Origin: Erysipelotrichaceae bacterium | GTDB taxonomy: Bacteria > Bacillota_I > Bacilli_A > Erysipelotrichales > Erysipelotrichaceae | NCBI GenBank assembly: GCA_017431825.1 | Contig: JAFRKI010000015.1 | Coordinates: 50,901 to 114,900, forward strand | Length of the DNA: 64,000 nt | Reading direction: 5' to 3' | In this document: positions 34,638 through 42,218 of the stretch, one piece after another | How positions within the stretch are numbered: the stretch's first letter is position 1 | Layout of the letters: the number at the start of each line of letters is the position of its first letter | Position numbers and translations under genes: made by a program | The notes under the pieces: generated by a model | Seen by the model: the letters and a program-made list of their open reading frames with translations, nothing else | Database searches by the model: none | What the model was told of the DNA's origin: nothing

Positions 34638-35930
34638 ATGAATAATTTAGAAGTGACTTTATTACTTGAACAGAGGCAGAAACAAAGTCTGTCTCCGAAA
34701 TTGGCGCCATCAATGAATTTGCTTCAGATGAGTTTTTATGAATTAGACGAGTATATTGACAGAATAATTGAGACAAACCCTGTAGCTGAAAGAATCGAGA
34801 CAAACAGCACAAAAGAAAACGACAAGAAGAAATATGATTTGCTGGATTCTTTGAATATAGACGACAGAAGAGAGACTTTAAAAGAATATGTTTATAAGCA
34901 ACTCCTGCACGATATAAACAATCCAAAAGAAGAAAGAATAATAGATTATATCCTTGATTCATTAGATTCTAATGGGTTTTTTTCTGACGATATTGAGAAA
35001 TCTACTGTCGTGTTGGGCTGCAACAAGGCCGAGTTCACAAAGTGTCTGGCCAAGATACAACAGTGTGAACCAGCTGGAGTTGGTGCCATCGATATTAAAG
35101 AGTGCGTGCTGATACAACTGAGGAAAATGGAAAACTCCGATAATGCAATAAAAATAGTAAATACACACTTGTATGATCTTGCGAAAAAGCATTTTAATAA
35201 AATTGCTGAAGATCTTCACTTATCAAAAGAAGACGTTGAAGAAGCAATGGATATGATCCTACAATGTAACCCACGTCCTGCAAATGGTTTTCCCGGGAAG
35301 GAAAGAACTCAATACATTATTCCTGAAGTTTTTGTTTCTAATACAAATAATGGGCTGAAAATAACCATTAATTCAAAATTAAAAGAAAAGCTGGCTATAA
35401 ACGATTCTTATTTAGATTTATATAAAAAGACAAACGACAAAGAAACAAAGGCGTTTCTGGAAGATAAAATAAAAGAAATAAATAATCTTAATTATTACAT
35501 CAATAGAAGATCCTACTCAGTAAAAAAGGTTTCTGAATACATTATTAAAAGACAGAATGATTATTTTATAACCGGTGATAAAAAAAGAATAAAACCATTA
35601 TTGCAGCAGGAAATAGCAAATGATCTTGATCTGTCTAAATCGACCGTTTCCAGATGTGTAAAGAACAAGTACATCGATTGTGATTATGGCATTTTTCCAA
35701 TGAGTTTTTTTATACAGAAAATTAAAAATATGAACAAAACACAGTTTCAAGTCAAAGGGTTAATAGATGAACTGATTGCTCACGAGAATCCTAAAAAACC
35801 TTTAAGTGATCAAGCGATAGCTCACAGACTAAGTTTATTCGGGGTCAATATCTCAAGACGGACTGTAGCAAAATACAGAAAGGAATCAGGTCATTCGTCT
35901 ATGAATACGAGGAAGAAAAGTAATATGTAA
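34638..35930 (+). CDS. rpoN: RNA polymerase sigma-54 factor
   Basis: A 430-residue sigma-54. Region I starts LLLEQRQKQSLSPKLAPSMNLLQMS; the core-binding region shows CEPAGVGAIDIKECVLIQL; the DNA-binding part carries the RpoN box as SRRTVAKYR, where the first residue is Ser in place of the usual Ala. The long PLLQQEIANDLDLSKSTVSRCVKNKYI helix-turn-helix segment is intact. It lets polymerase recognise the promoter at 29198 only when an AAA+ activator is present. The gene lies in the AT-rich island with its activator and target, not in a housekeeping region. Confidence 0.95.
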   Translation: MNNLEVTLLLEQRQKQSLSPKLAPSMNLLQMSFYELDEYIDRIIETNPVAERIETNSTKENDKKKYDLLDSLNIDDRRETLKEYVYKQLLHDINNPKEERIIDYILDSLDSNGFFSDDIEKSTVVLGCNKAEFTKCLAKIQQCEPAGVGAIDIKECVLIQLRKMENSDNAIKIVNTHLYDLAKKHFNKIAEDLHLSKEDVEEAMDMILQCNPRPANGFPGKERTQYIIPEVFVSNTNNGLKITINSKLKEKLAINDSYLDLYKKTNDKETKAFLEDKIKEINNLNYYINRRSYSVKKVSEYIIKRQNDYFITGDKKRIKPLLQQEIANDLDLSKSTVSRCVKNKYIDCDYGIFPMSFFIQKIKNMNKTQFQVKGLIDELIAHENPKKPLSDQAIAHRLSLFGVNISRRTVAKYRKESGHSSMNTRKKSNM

Positions 35931-36046
35931 CATTTGTTTCCAAATCCTCTTAAAAAAATAAGCCAAGGGCATATAGGCATGCGGCGATTGAGCTTGGGGC
36001 TGTATGGTACAATATACAACCATGCAGCAAGTGGCACTCGCGAAGA

Positions 36047-36076
36047 AGACAGGGGAATCCCGTCTCCTTTTCTTTT
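36047..36076 (+). terminator. Possible terminator after rpoN
   Basis: Imperfect stem AGAC-A-GGG/CCC-GTCT with loop GAAT followed by a T-rich stretch. It is about 115 bases after rpoN; the space between (35931-36046) has no gene I can support, only a weak promoter-like TTGAGC and TACAAT pair. Confidence 0.35.
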
Positions 36077-36340
36077 ACTCCTCGCTTTCCACAAGCGCCT
36101 TATACTGGGCGTAGAGTCTGCTCATTTCGGAGCTGTCTTCGGAATGCTTGCGGAGAGTCTCCTCAAGTTTGGCTATCTCCATTTCGTCCTTCATCTTGCG
36201 GATAAGCTTATTCTTCTGTATCTCTCTGGCTTTCTTAAGGAGATACTCCTTCATGGATATCACCTTGATGCCCTCAAGCCATATGCCGTCCATCTTGGTA
36301 ATGGCCGTAAGTTCATCCATCGCCTTGTTTACCGTGGCAA
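36075..36340 (-). pseudogene. 3' fragment of an unknown gene
   Basis: The minus-strand frame encodes a charged, helical C-terminus of about 85 residues (from LATVNKAMDELTAITKMDG onward) ending in a normal stop. Upstream of about 36340 the frame continues only as the antisense of the aldo/keto reductase fragment, so the true 5' part is missing. I do not recognise the family. The base composition matches the host, not the AT-rich island. Confidence 0.5.
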
Positions 36341-36344
36341 GAAA

Positions 36345-36821
36345 TGGAGAGCCATGACCGATCTGGTCAAAGCCGGAAAGGTACGAGCCATCGGTCTCAG
36401 TAATTTCTACGAGGAGCATATCGAAACCTGCATCAGAGAGACCGGATATGTACCGCAGCTCGATCAGCTGGAGTACTCACCGTGGCTGCAGGAAAGAAAA
36501 CTCCATGATTATCATAATAAGAATGATATACGGTTCCAGTCATGGTCACCGCTCGCAAGAGGCAAGATCCTTGATGAACCGCTGCTGGTAAAGCTGGGAG
36601 AAAAATACGGTAAATCACCGGCCCAGATCGTCTTAAGATGGAATCTGCAGAACGACGTGATCATCATTCCGCGCTCCACCAAGAAGGAAAGGATCAAAGA
36701 AAACATGGAGATCTTTGATTTCGAGATAAGCCAGGAAGATATGGAACTGATCAATGGCATGGAGAAAGGTTTGCGTATCGGCTTTGATGCGAATGAATAC
36801 CACAGAGATGCGGTGATGTAA
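36345..36821 (+). pseudogene. Aldo/keto reductase, N-terminal half missing
   Basis: The sequence starts abruptly inside an aldo/keto reductase at WRAMTDLVKAGKVRAIGLSNF and continues to a normal C-terminus with RFQSWSPLARG, PAQIVLRWNLQNDVIIIPRS and the final helices. The N-terminal half, which holds the catalytic Tyr, Lys and Asp, is absent. The frame extends upstream only through the antisense of another gene fragment. It is therefore a broken gene at a recombination junction near 36340 and cannot be an active reductase. Confidence 0.75.
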
Positions 36822-36915
36822 GAACGATGAGCAACCTGTCTGCCCGCAACTTTCCTTTTCATAAGGATGGCTGACATATTATAATAATTAATAGACGGAG
36901 CAGGTGATTGCTCCT

Positions 36916-36948
36916 ATGACAACATATGAAAATAAAGATCATCGCTGA
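36916..36948 (+). promoter_or_regulatory. Short upstream frame overlapping degV start
   Basis: ATG at 36916 opens a ten-codon frame (MTTYENKDHR) with AGGTGA eight bases before it; it ends 21 bases inside degV in another frame. The degV ATG at 36926 itself has no ribosome binding site close by. A small hairpin GGAGCA/TGCTCC (36898-36914) holds the Shine-Dalgarno region. Together these suggest translational coupling or attenuation. Confidence 0.45.
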
Positions 36949-37777
36949 CAGTTCCTGCGATCTATCACCGGAAATCATCAAGAAATACGATATCGAAGTA
37001 TTGCCTTTGCATATTATCATCGATAATAAATCCTATGATGACGGAGTGGATATCACTCCCGATGATATTTTCAGGTGGTGCGATGAACACAAGGCCTGTC
37101 CGGGCACGGCGGGACTGAGCCCTTATGAACTGGGCGAAGCCTATAAGAAGTATCTGATGACCTATGACTACATCCTGTGTTTTTCAGTGGCTTCGACCTT
37201 ATCCGGCACCTACAACATGATGAGAGCGACAGCCAGAGATCTCAATATGATCGACAAGGTCTACTGCATCAATTCCAAAAATCTCTGTTCAGCCATCGGC
37301 CTTCAGATACTAAAGGCCAAAGAGCTCATCGCCAAAGGCAAGGACATCGAATACGTCTATAAGAAGGTCAGGGACTTAAGATCAAAGATCAGCAGCAGTT
37401 TCGTGGTCGATACCCTGGATTATCTGAACCGGGGCGGAAGATGTTCCGATACGGTGCGTCTGATGGGCACGGCCCTTAAGATACATCCGAAGATCGTCGT
37501 GGAAGACGGGAACATGCGGGTGGCCAAAAAATACCGCGGCAATATGAAACGGGTCAGAAGCGAGTATGTTGCCGACCTTCATGAGAGCCTGAAGAAGGCC
37601 GACAAGGAAAGGATCTTCGTATCCTATTCCGGCGAATACATCGGCTATATCGACGAAGTAAAGGAAATGCTCCTTAAGGAATACCGTTTCAAGGAAGTCC
37701 TGGTGACCAGAGCCGGCTGTGTCATTTCTTCGCACTGCGGCCCGGGAACCTTCGCGCTGTTCTTTGCGGAGAAATAA
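36926..37777 (+). CDS. DegV family fatty acid-binding protein
   Basis: A 283-residue DegV/FakB-type protein. IIADSSCDLSPE at the N-terminus, SVASTLSGTYNMM in the middle and the SHCGPGTFALFF C-terminal motif define the family. Such proteins hold a fatty acid and present it to the FakA kinase for entry into phospholipids; fakA is not in the window. It is the first intact gene after the island junction. TATAAT near 36878 serves as promoter; the start codon lies inside an upstream short frame. Confidence 0.9.
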   Translation: MKIKIIADSSCDLSPEIIKKYDIEVLPLHIIIDNKSYDDGVDITPDDIFRWCDEHKACPGTAGLSPYELGEAYKKYLMTYDYILCFSVASTLSGTYNMMRATARDLNMIDKVYCINSKNLCSAIGLQILKAKELIAKGKDIEYVYKKVRDLRSKISSSFVVDTLDYLNRGGRCSDTVRLMGTALKIHPKIVVEDGNMRVAKKYRGNMKRVRSEYVADLHESLKKADKERIFVSYSGEYIGYIDEVKEMLLKEYRFKEVLVTRAGCVISSHCGPGTFALFFAEK

Positions 37778-37798
37778 CTGCGCCTTAACTTATGACAG

Positions 37799-37822
37799 GA
37801 TCCCGGAATTCCGGGGTCTTTT
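37799..37822 (+). terminator. Terminator of degV
   Basis: Eight-pair stem GATCCCGG/CCGGGGTC (one G-T pair) with loop AATT and a short T-run. Confidence 0.8.
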
Positions 37823-37837
37823 AATTGTCTGATCTGT

Positions 37838-37843
37838 TATACT
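37838..37843 (+). promoter_or_regulatory. Extended -10 box, leaderless start
   Basis: TGTTATACT, an extended -10 element, seven bases before the GTG start at 37851; no ribosome binding site. Confidence 0.55.
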
Positions 37844-37850
37844 GATAACC

Positions 37851-38195
37851 GTGAACGTATTGATAAGCATAAAAGACCTTAATGAAGGATATGCGGATAC
37901 CGTAGAAGTAAGAGATATCAGCGATATCAGCCGTTTTTCCTATCTTGACAGCGAGGGCTGCCTTTGCGTAATGGAGGTCGTGGATGACGGAATATCCCTT
38001 TCAAGAGAGGCTTCTGACCACAGGACCGAAGCTGTTTTAAAAGAGGGAGGATACCTTAAGATCACAGGTCCTGAGGGTACTTTCAAATTTTCATTAAAAG
38101 CTATTGAAATTAGCAGAAACAATGATATTATTACTGTTGTATATAGTATCGATAGTGTTACGAAATGCATTGAAATTAAATATATAGGAGTTTGA
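37851..38195 (+). CDS. DUF1934 (YwiB-like) protein
   Basis: A 114-residue beta-strand-rich protein that fits the DUF1934/YwiB lipocalin-like family in length and pattern (an ISLSREASDHRTEAVLKEGG strand pair and a GTFKFSLKAIEIS strand). Its neighbour rpoE supports this, because ywiB lies close to rpoE in Bacillus, though argS is absent here. It begins with GTG seven bases after an extended -10 box, so a leaderless mRNA is predicted. Its function is unknown. rpoE starts seven bases after its stop. Confidence 0.6.
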   Translation: MNVLISIKDLNEGYADTVEVRDISDISRFSYLDSEGCLCVMEVVDDGISLSREASDHRTEAVLKEGGYLKITGPEGTFKFSLKAIEISRNNDIITVVYSIDSVTKCIEIKYIGV

Positions 38196-38202
38196 GTATT
38201 AT

Positions 38203-38517
38203 ATGTCTGTTTCAAAGTCTATGACTGACGTCGCATTTGATCTGATGTCCAAGAAGAAGAGGGCCGTCGCCTTCGACAAGCTGTGGCAGGACGTATCCAA
38301 AACCACCGGCGCTTCCTTCGATCATATTGCGGAATTCTATTCTGACCTGACTTTAGACGGAAGATTCGTATCCCTTAAGGACAACAAGTGGGATCTGAAG
38401 AACCGCCGTAAATTCTCGGAATCACAGGTCGATCTCTCCGAACTGGAAGTCGATGATGAGACCGGTGAAGTATACGATGAAGACGGCAACGTCATCGAGG
38501 AACCTGAAGAATACTAA
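38203..38517 (+). CDS. rpoE: RNA polymerase delta subunit
   Basis: A 104-residue delta subunit. The N-terminal HARE-HTH domain (MTDVAFDLMSKKKRAVAFDKLWQ) spans about residues 5-75, followed by the acidic tail DDETGEVYDEDGNVIEEPEE, shorter than in Bacillus. It releases polymerase from DNA and sharpens promoter choice and response to nucleotide levels. Its presence points to Bacilli, Mollicutes or Erysipelotrichia and argues against Clostridia. AGGAG precedes the ATG. Confidence 0.93.
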   Translation: MSVSKSMTDVAFDLMSKKKRAVAFDKLWQDVSKTTGASFDHIAEFYSDLTLDGRFVSLKDNKWDLKNRRKFSESQVDLSELEVDDETGEVYDEDGNVIEEPEEY

Positions 38518-38537
38518 GACGCCAAGGCGTCTTTTTT
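38517..38537 (+). terminator. Terminator of rpoE
   Basis: Seven-pair stem AGACGCC/GGCGTCT with loop AA, then Ts. Confidence 0.88.
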
Positions 38538-38590
38538 ATTTGATGATCAGTGATAAGATGCAACTCAAAGTGGCAGTTTCAGCTGTCCTA

Positions 38591-38618
38591 TTGACTATCC
38601 GTTTATTAATAATAGAAT
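38591..38618 (+). promoter_or_regulatory. Promoter of the ABC exporter operon
   Basis: TTGACT (38591-38596) and TAGAAT (38613-38618) with a 16-base spacer. The leader holds a small inverted repeat GGACG/CGTCC around the region before the start codon. Confidence 0.65.
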
Positions 38619-38653
38619 AAAGGGGACGGACCTTAAGCGTCCGTGTCGTGCAT

Positions 38654-40432
38654 ATGTTCAAAGACCCGAATATTCTCAAGTATTACCGGAAATTCGCACT
38701 GGTTCTGACGATCGGCATCATAGCCGATATTTTAGTCGATTACGCACAGCTGTACATACCGCAGTTTCTGGGCAACGTGGTCGAAATAGTCGGGGGCAAT
38801 GCCGATGCGGGCTTTAACGATATAAAGAACATCGTCTACAGTATCATCGTCGTGGCCTTCGTGCTCTTCGTGGGCAGGATGATACTGCGTTTTTCTATCC
38901 TTTATGCATCGGGACACATCGAAGCATCACTGCGTCATGACATGTTCAATAAGGCCGAAAGGCTCTCTCAGCGTTACTATCATCAGAATAAGGTCGGCAA
39001 CATCATGTCCTGGTTCTCTTCCGATCTGGAAGCGATCGAAGAGTTTACCGGCTGGGGAACCATCATGATCGTCGATGCGCTGTTCCTTTCGGTAATGGCC
39101 ATCATCAGGATGCTGAGCATCGATTATGTCCTGACCATCATCGCCACCATACCGATGCTGGTACTTATCATCTGGGGCTTCCTGGTCGAAAAGAACATGG
39201 GCGACAAATGGGAAGCCAGACAGAAACAGTTCGATAAGCTCTATGACTTCACCCAGGAGAACTTTACCGGCATCAGGGTCATCAAGGCCTTTGTCAAGGA
39301 GATCCAGGAGATGAAGGCTTTTGCGAAGGTGGCTAAGGAGAATGCCGAAAAGAACCTGGACTTCGCTAAGACCTGGATAAGCTTCGACGTCAGCATCGAA
39401 CTCATCATCGGCATCATCATGTCGGCCATCATGGGCATCGGCGCTTATTTCGTCTACTGTTTCGTATCCGGCAATCCCTGCGTACTGTTCGGACATCTAA
39501 TATCGCTTACTGCCGGCAAGCTTACTTCCTTTGTAGGCTATACCGACCTGCTGATCTGGCCGCTGATCGCCATGGGTCAGATCGTTCAGATGTATTCAAG
39601 AGCCAGCACTTCCTTAAAGAGGGTAAGCAGGTTCCTCAATGAAGATGAAGAGATCCATGACAGTGAAGATGCGGTAGTTCTTGATGAGGTGAAAGGCAAC
39701 ATCAGATTCAACGACTTCTCCTTTGCCTATCCTGATTCCAAGGCTCATTCCCTGGATAACATCTCCTTTGAGATAAAGGCCGGAGAAATGGTCGGTGTCG
39801 TCGGCAAGATCGGTTCCGGCAAGACGACTCTGGTCAATTCGCTGCTTAGGCTCTATAACATCGATAAAGACAGGATCTTCATCGATGATGTCGATATCAT
39901 GGATATGAGCATCACCAGTCTGAGGGATAATATCGCTTATGTACCGCAGGACAATTTCCTGTTTTCCGATAATATCAGAAATAACATCGCTTTCGCCAAC
40001 AGCAAGCTCGATCTCAAGGAAGTAAGAGAAGCGGCCAAGTTTGCGGACGTCGATGACAACATCATCGGCTTTACCGACGGCTATGAAACGGTAACCGGCG
40101 AAAGAGGCGTGACCCTTTCAGGCGGTCAGAAACAGCGTATCTCCATTGCGCGGGCCTACATCAAGGACGCTCCGATCATGATCATGGACGATGCGGTATC
40201 GGCTGTCGATGTCAAGACGGAAGAGACGATACTCGCCAATATAAACGAGAAACGCAAAGGCAAGACCACCATCATCATCGCTTCCAGAGTCTCCACCGTT
40301 GCCCATTTGGATAAGATCATCGTTTTGAACAACGGACGTCTGGAAGCCTTTGATACACCGGAAAGACTCATGGAGATCTCTCCGACCTATAAGAAGATGG
40401 TATACCTCCAGCAGTTAGAGGCTGAACTGTAA
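38654..40432 (+). CDS. Heterodimeric ABC exporter, subunit A (degenerate site)
   Basis: A 592-residue half-transporter: six membrane segments in residues 1-310, then an ATPase domain with Walker A GKIGSGKTT, signature LSGGQKQR and Walker B IMIMDDAVSAVD. The catalytic glutamate after Walker B is Asp, as in the degenerate partner of TM287/288- or BmrCD-type exporters. The ATG at 38654 is preferred over a GTG two codons upstream. The partner gene starts immediately after its stop. Probably exports drugs or lipids; the substrate is unknown. Confidence 0.9.
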   Translation: MFKDPNILKYYRKFALVLTIGIIADILVDYAQLYIPQFLGNVVEIVGGNADAGFNDIKNIVYSIIVVAFVLFVGRMILRFSILYASGHIEASLRHDMFNKAERLSQRYYHQNKVGNIMSWFSSDLEAIEEFTGWGTIMIVDALFLSVMAIIRMLSIDYVLTIIATIPMLVLIIWGFLVEKNMGDKWEARQKQFDKLYDFTQENFTGIRVIKAFVKEIQEMKAFAKVAKENAEKNLDFAKTWISFDVSIELIIGIIMSAIMGIGAYFVYCFVSGNPCVLFGHLISLTAGKLTSFVGYTDLLIWPLIAMGQIVQMYSRASTSLKRVSRFLNEDEEIHDSEDAVVLDEVKGNIRFNDFSFAYPDSKAHSLDNISFEIKAGEMVGVVGKIGSGKTTLVNSLLRLYNIDKDRIFIDDVDIMDMSITSLRDNIAYVPQDNFLFSDNIRNNIAFANSKLDLKEVREAAKFADVDDNIIGFTDGYETVTGERGVTLSGGQKQRISIARAYIKDAPIMIMDDAVSAVDVKTEETILANINEKRKGKTTIIIASRVSTVAHLDKIIVLNNGRLEAFDTPERLMEISPTYKKMVYLQQLEAEL

Positions 40433-42193
40433 ATGAACGAAGAATTAGAAAAACTCAAAGGCGACAAGAAGCTGCCCTTAAGCGTTATCCTCAAGAGAAC
40501 GTTTAAGTATATAAGACCGGAGATGATGACTTTCATCATCGCTTTGGTATTGCTGGGAGTGAATGCCTTCCTGGATATCATTTCTCCGTTGTTCTCAAGG
40601 CAGATAACCGACGAACTCGTCAAAGACAATATCAATATGCATCTGATCGTAAACGTCGCCATACTGATGTTCATGGTGGTCGTATTCAATCAGATATTCC
40701 TTTATATCGAATCGATCATCCTGCAGAAATGCGGTCAGAGGATCATCTACCGTCTGCGAAACGAGATCTTCGAACATATCGAAAACATGTCTCTCAATCA
40801 GTTCAATGAGATGCCGGTAGGTTCGCTGGTCACCAGAGTAACGTCCTATACCGCCAGCATGTCCGATCTGTTCACTAATGTGTTTGTGCATATCCTGAAG
40901 AATCTGGCTACCATCGTCGGCGTCTATGTGATCATGTTTACGATATCACCGTCTCTGTCTACGGCTCTGCTGCCGGTAGTGCTGATCGTCTTCATCGCTT
41001 CCTTCATCTTCTCCAAGAAAGTCAAGGAATTCTTCCGTAAGGAGAGAGCGGCCATATCCGATATGAACACCTTTCTGTCGGAAAACCTGGCCGGCATGAA
41101 GCTGACCCAGATCTTCAATCAGGAAGAAGCCAAGGAGGAGCAGTTCAACGAAAAGAACGAAGCCATCCGTAAGCAGCGTTTCAACGTCATTACGGCCTTC
41201 GGCATCTACCGTCCGTTCATCTCACTGGTCTTCAACTGTGCGGTGGCCCTGACCTTCGTGCTGGGTCTTAAGTACCATATCACTGCCGGTGAGATCCTGG
41301 CGTTCTATCTGTATCTGTCGAAGTTCTTCAATCCGATCCAGAACCTTTCCGATCAGCTCAATTCCCTGCAAAAGGCCTTTACGGCATCCGAACGTATCTT
41401 CAACCTGCTGGACGTACAGCCGCAGGTCCTCGATAAGGAAGATGCGATCGAGATCGAAAAATTCGAAGGCAGGATCGAATTCAGGAACGTCTGGTTCGCC
41501 TACAGCGATGAAAACTGGATACTCAAGGACGTATCCTTCGTCATCGAACCTAAGCAGACCTGCGCCTTTGTGGGCGCTACCGGTGCCGGTAAAACTACCA
41601 TCCTGTCCCTGATCGTCAGAAACTATGAGATCCAGAAAGGCGAGATCCTGATCGACGGCATCAACATCAATGACATCAAGATCGCTTCCTTGAGAAGAGC
41701 GGTGGGACAGATGCTGCAGGACGTCTTCCTGTTCAGCGGTACCATCAAGTCCAACGTGACCCTTCATGATGAAGCCTTCAGCGACGAACAGGTACTGGAA
41801 GCCTGCGAATACGTCAATGCGGATTCCTTCATCAAGAGACTGCCTAACGGCATCAATGAGGAACTCATCGAAAAGGGCGAGAACCTTTCTCAGGGTCAAA
41901 GACAGCTGCTCTCCTTTGCGAGAACGGTAATACATAAACCGCAGATCCTGATACTGGATGAGGCTACGGCCAACATCGATACGGAGACTGAGGTCCTGAT
42001 CCAGGAATCGCTGGAAAAGATGAAGAACATCGGAACGATGCTGGTGGTCGCACACCGTCTGTCCACCATCCAGCATGCCGATCAGATCATCGTCCTGCAA
42101 AACGGCAAGGTCATCGAAAGAGGCGACCATCAGAGCCTTCTGAAACAGAAGGGTTACTACTACAAGCTCTATCGGCTGCAGTTTGAAAATTAA
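40433..42193 (+). CDS. Heterodimeric ABC exporter, subunit B (catalytic)
   Basis: A 586-residue half-transporter with six membrane segments, Walker A GATGAGKTT, and a canonical Walker B ILILDEATANID with the catalytic glutamate. Its signature motif is LSQGQRQL, the altered form that pairs with the degenerate ATP site of the partner, as in TM288. The start directly follows the stop of subunit A (TAAATG), so the two are made together. A terminator follows. Confidence 0.92.
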   Translation: MNEELEKLKGDKKLPLSVILKRTFKYIRPEMMTFIIALVLLGVNAFLDIISPLFSRQITDELVKDNINMHLIVNVAILMFMVVVFNQIFLYIESIILQKCGQRIIYRLRNEIFEHIENMSLNQFNEMPVGSLVTRVTSYTASMSDLFTNVFVHILKNLATIVGVYVIMFTISPSLSTALLPVVLIVFIASFIFSKKVKEFFRKERAAISDMNTFLSENLAGMKLTQIFNQEEAKEEQFNEKNEAIRKQRFNVITAFGIYRPFISLVFNCAVALTFVLGLKYHITAGEILAFYLYLSKFFNPIQNLSDQLNSLQKAFTASERIFNLLDVQPQVLDKEDAIEIEKFEGRIEFRNVWFAYSDENWILKDVSFVIEPKQTCAFVGATGAGKTTILSLIVRNYEIQKGEILIDGININDIKIASLRRAVGQMLQDVFLFSGTIKSNVTLHDEAFSDEQVLEACEYVNADSFIKRLPNGINEELIEKGENLSQGQRQLLSFARTVIHKPQILILDEATANIDTETEVLIQESLEKMKNIGTMLVVAHRLSTIQHADQIIVLQNGKVIERGDHQSLLKQKGYYYKLYRLQFEN

Positions 42194-42218
42194 AGGAAGG
42201 ACGAATCCTTCCTTTTTT
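42192..42218 (+). terminator. Terminator of the ABC exporter operon
   Basis: Ten-pair stem AAAGGAAGGA/TCCTTCCTTT with loop CGAA and a T-run. It overlaps the stop of the convergent pepD. Confidence 0.88.

Noticed and set aside
35988..36013. Promoter-like TTGAGC and TACAAT pair after rpoN.
   Set aside because: The spacer is only 14 bases and no gene of convincing length follows.
35934..36344. N-terminal extension of the aldo/keto reductase frame.
   Set aside because: This part is the antisense of another gene's 3' end and does not resemble any aldo/keto reductase.
36341..36419. N-terminal 26 residues of the minus-strand frame that ends at 36075.
   Set aside because: They are antisense to the reductase fragment, so they cannot be the original start of that gene.
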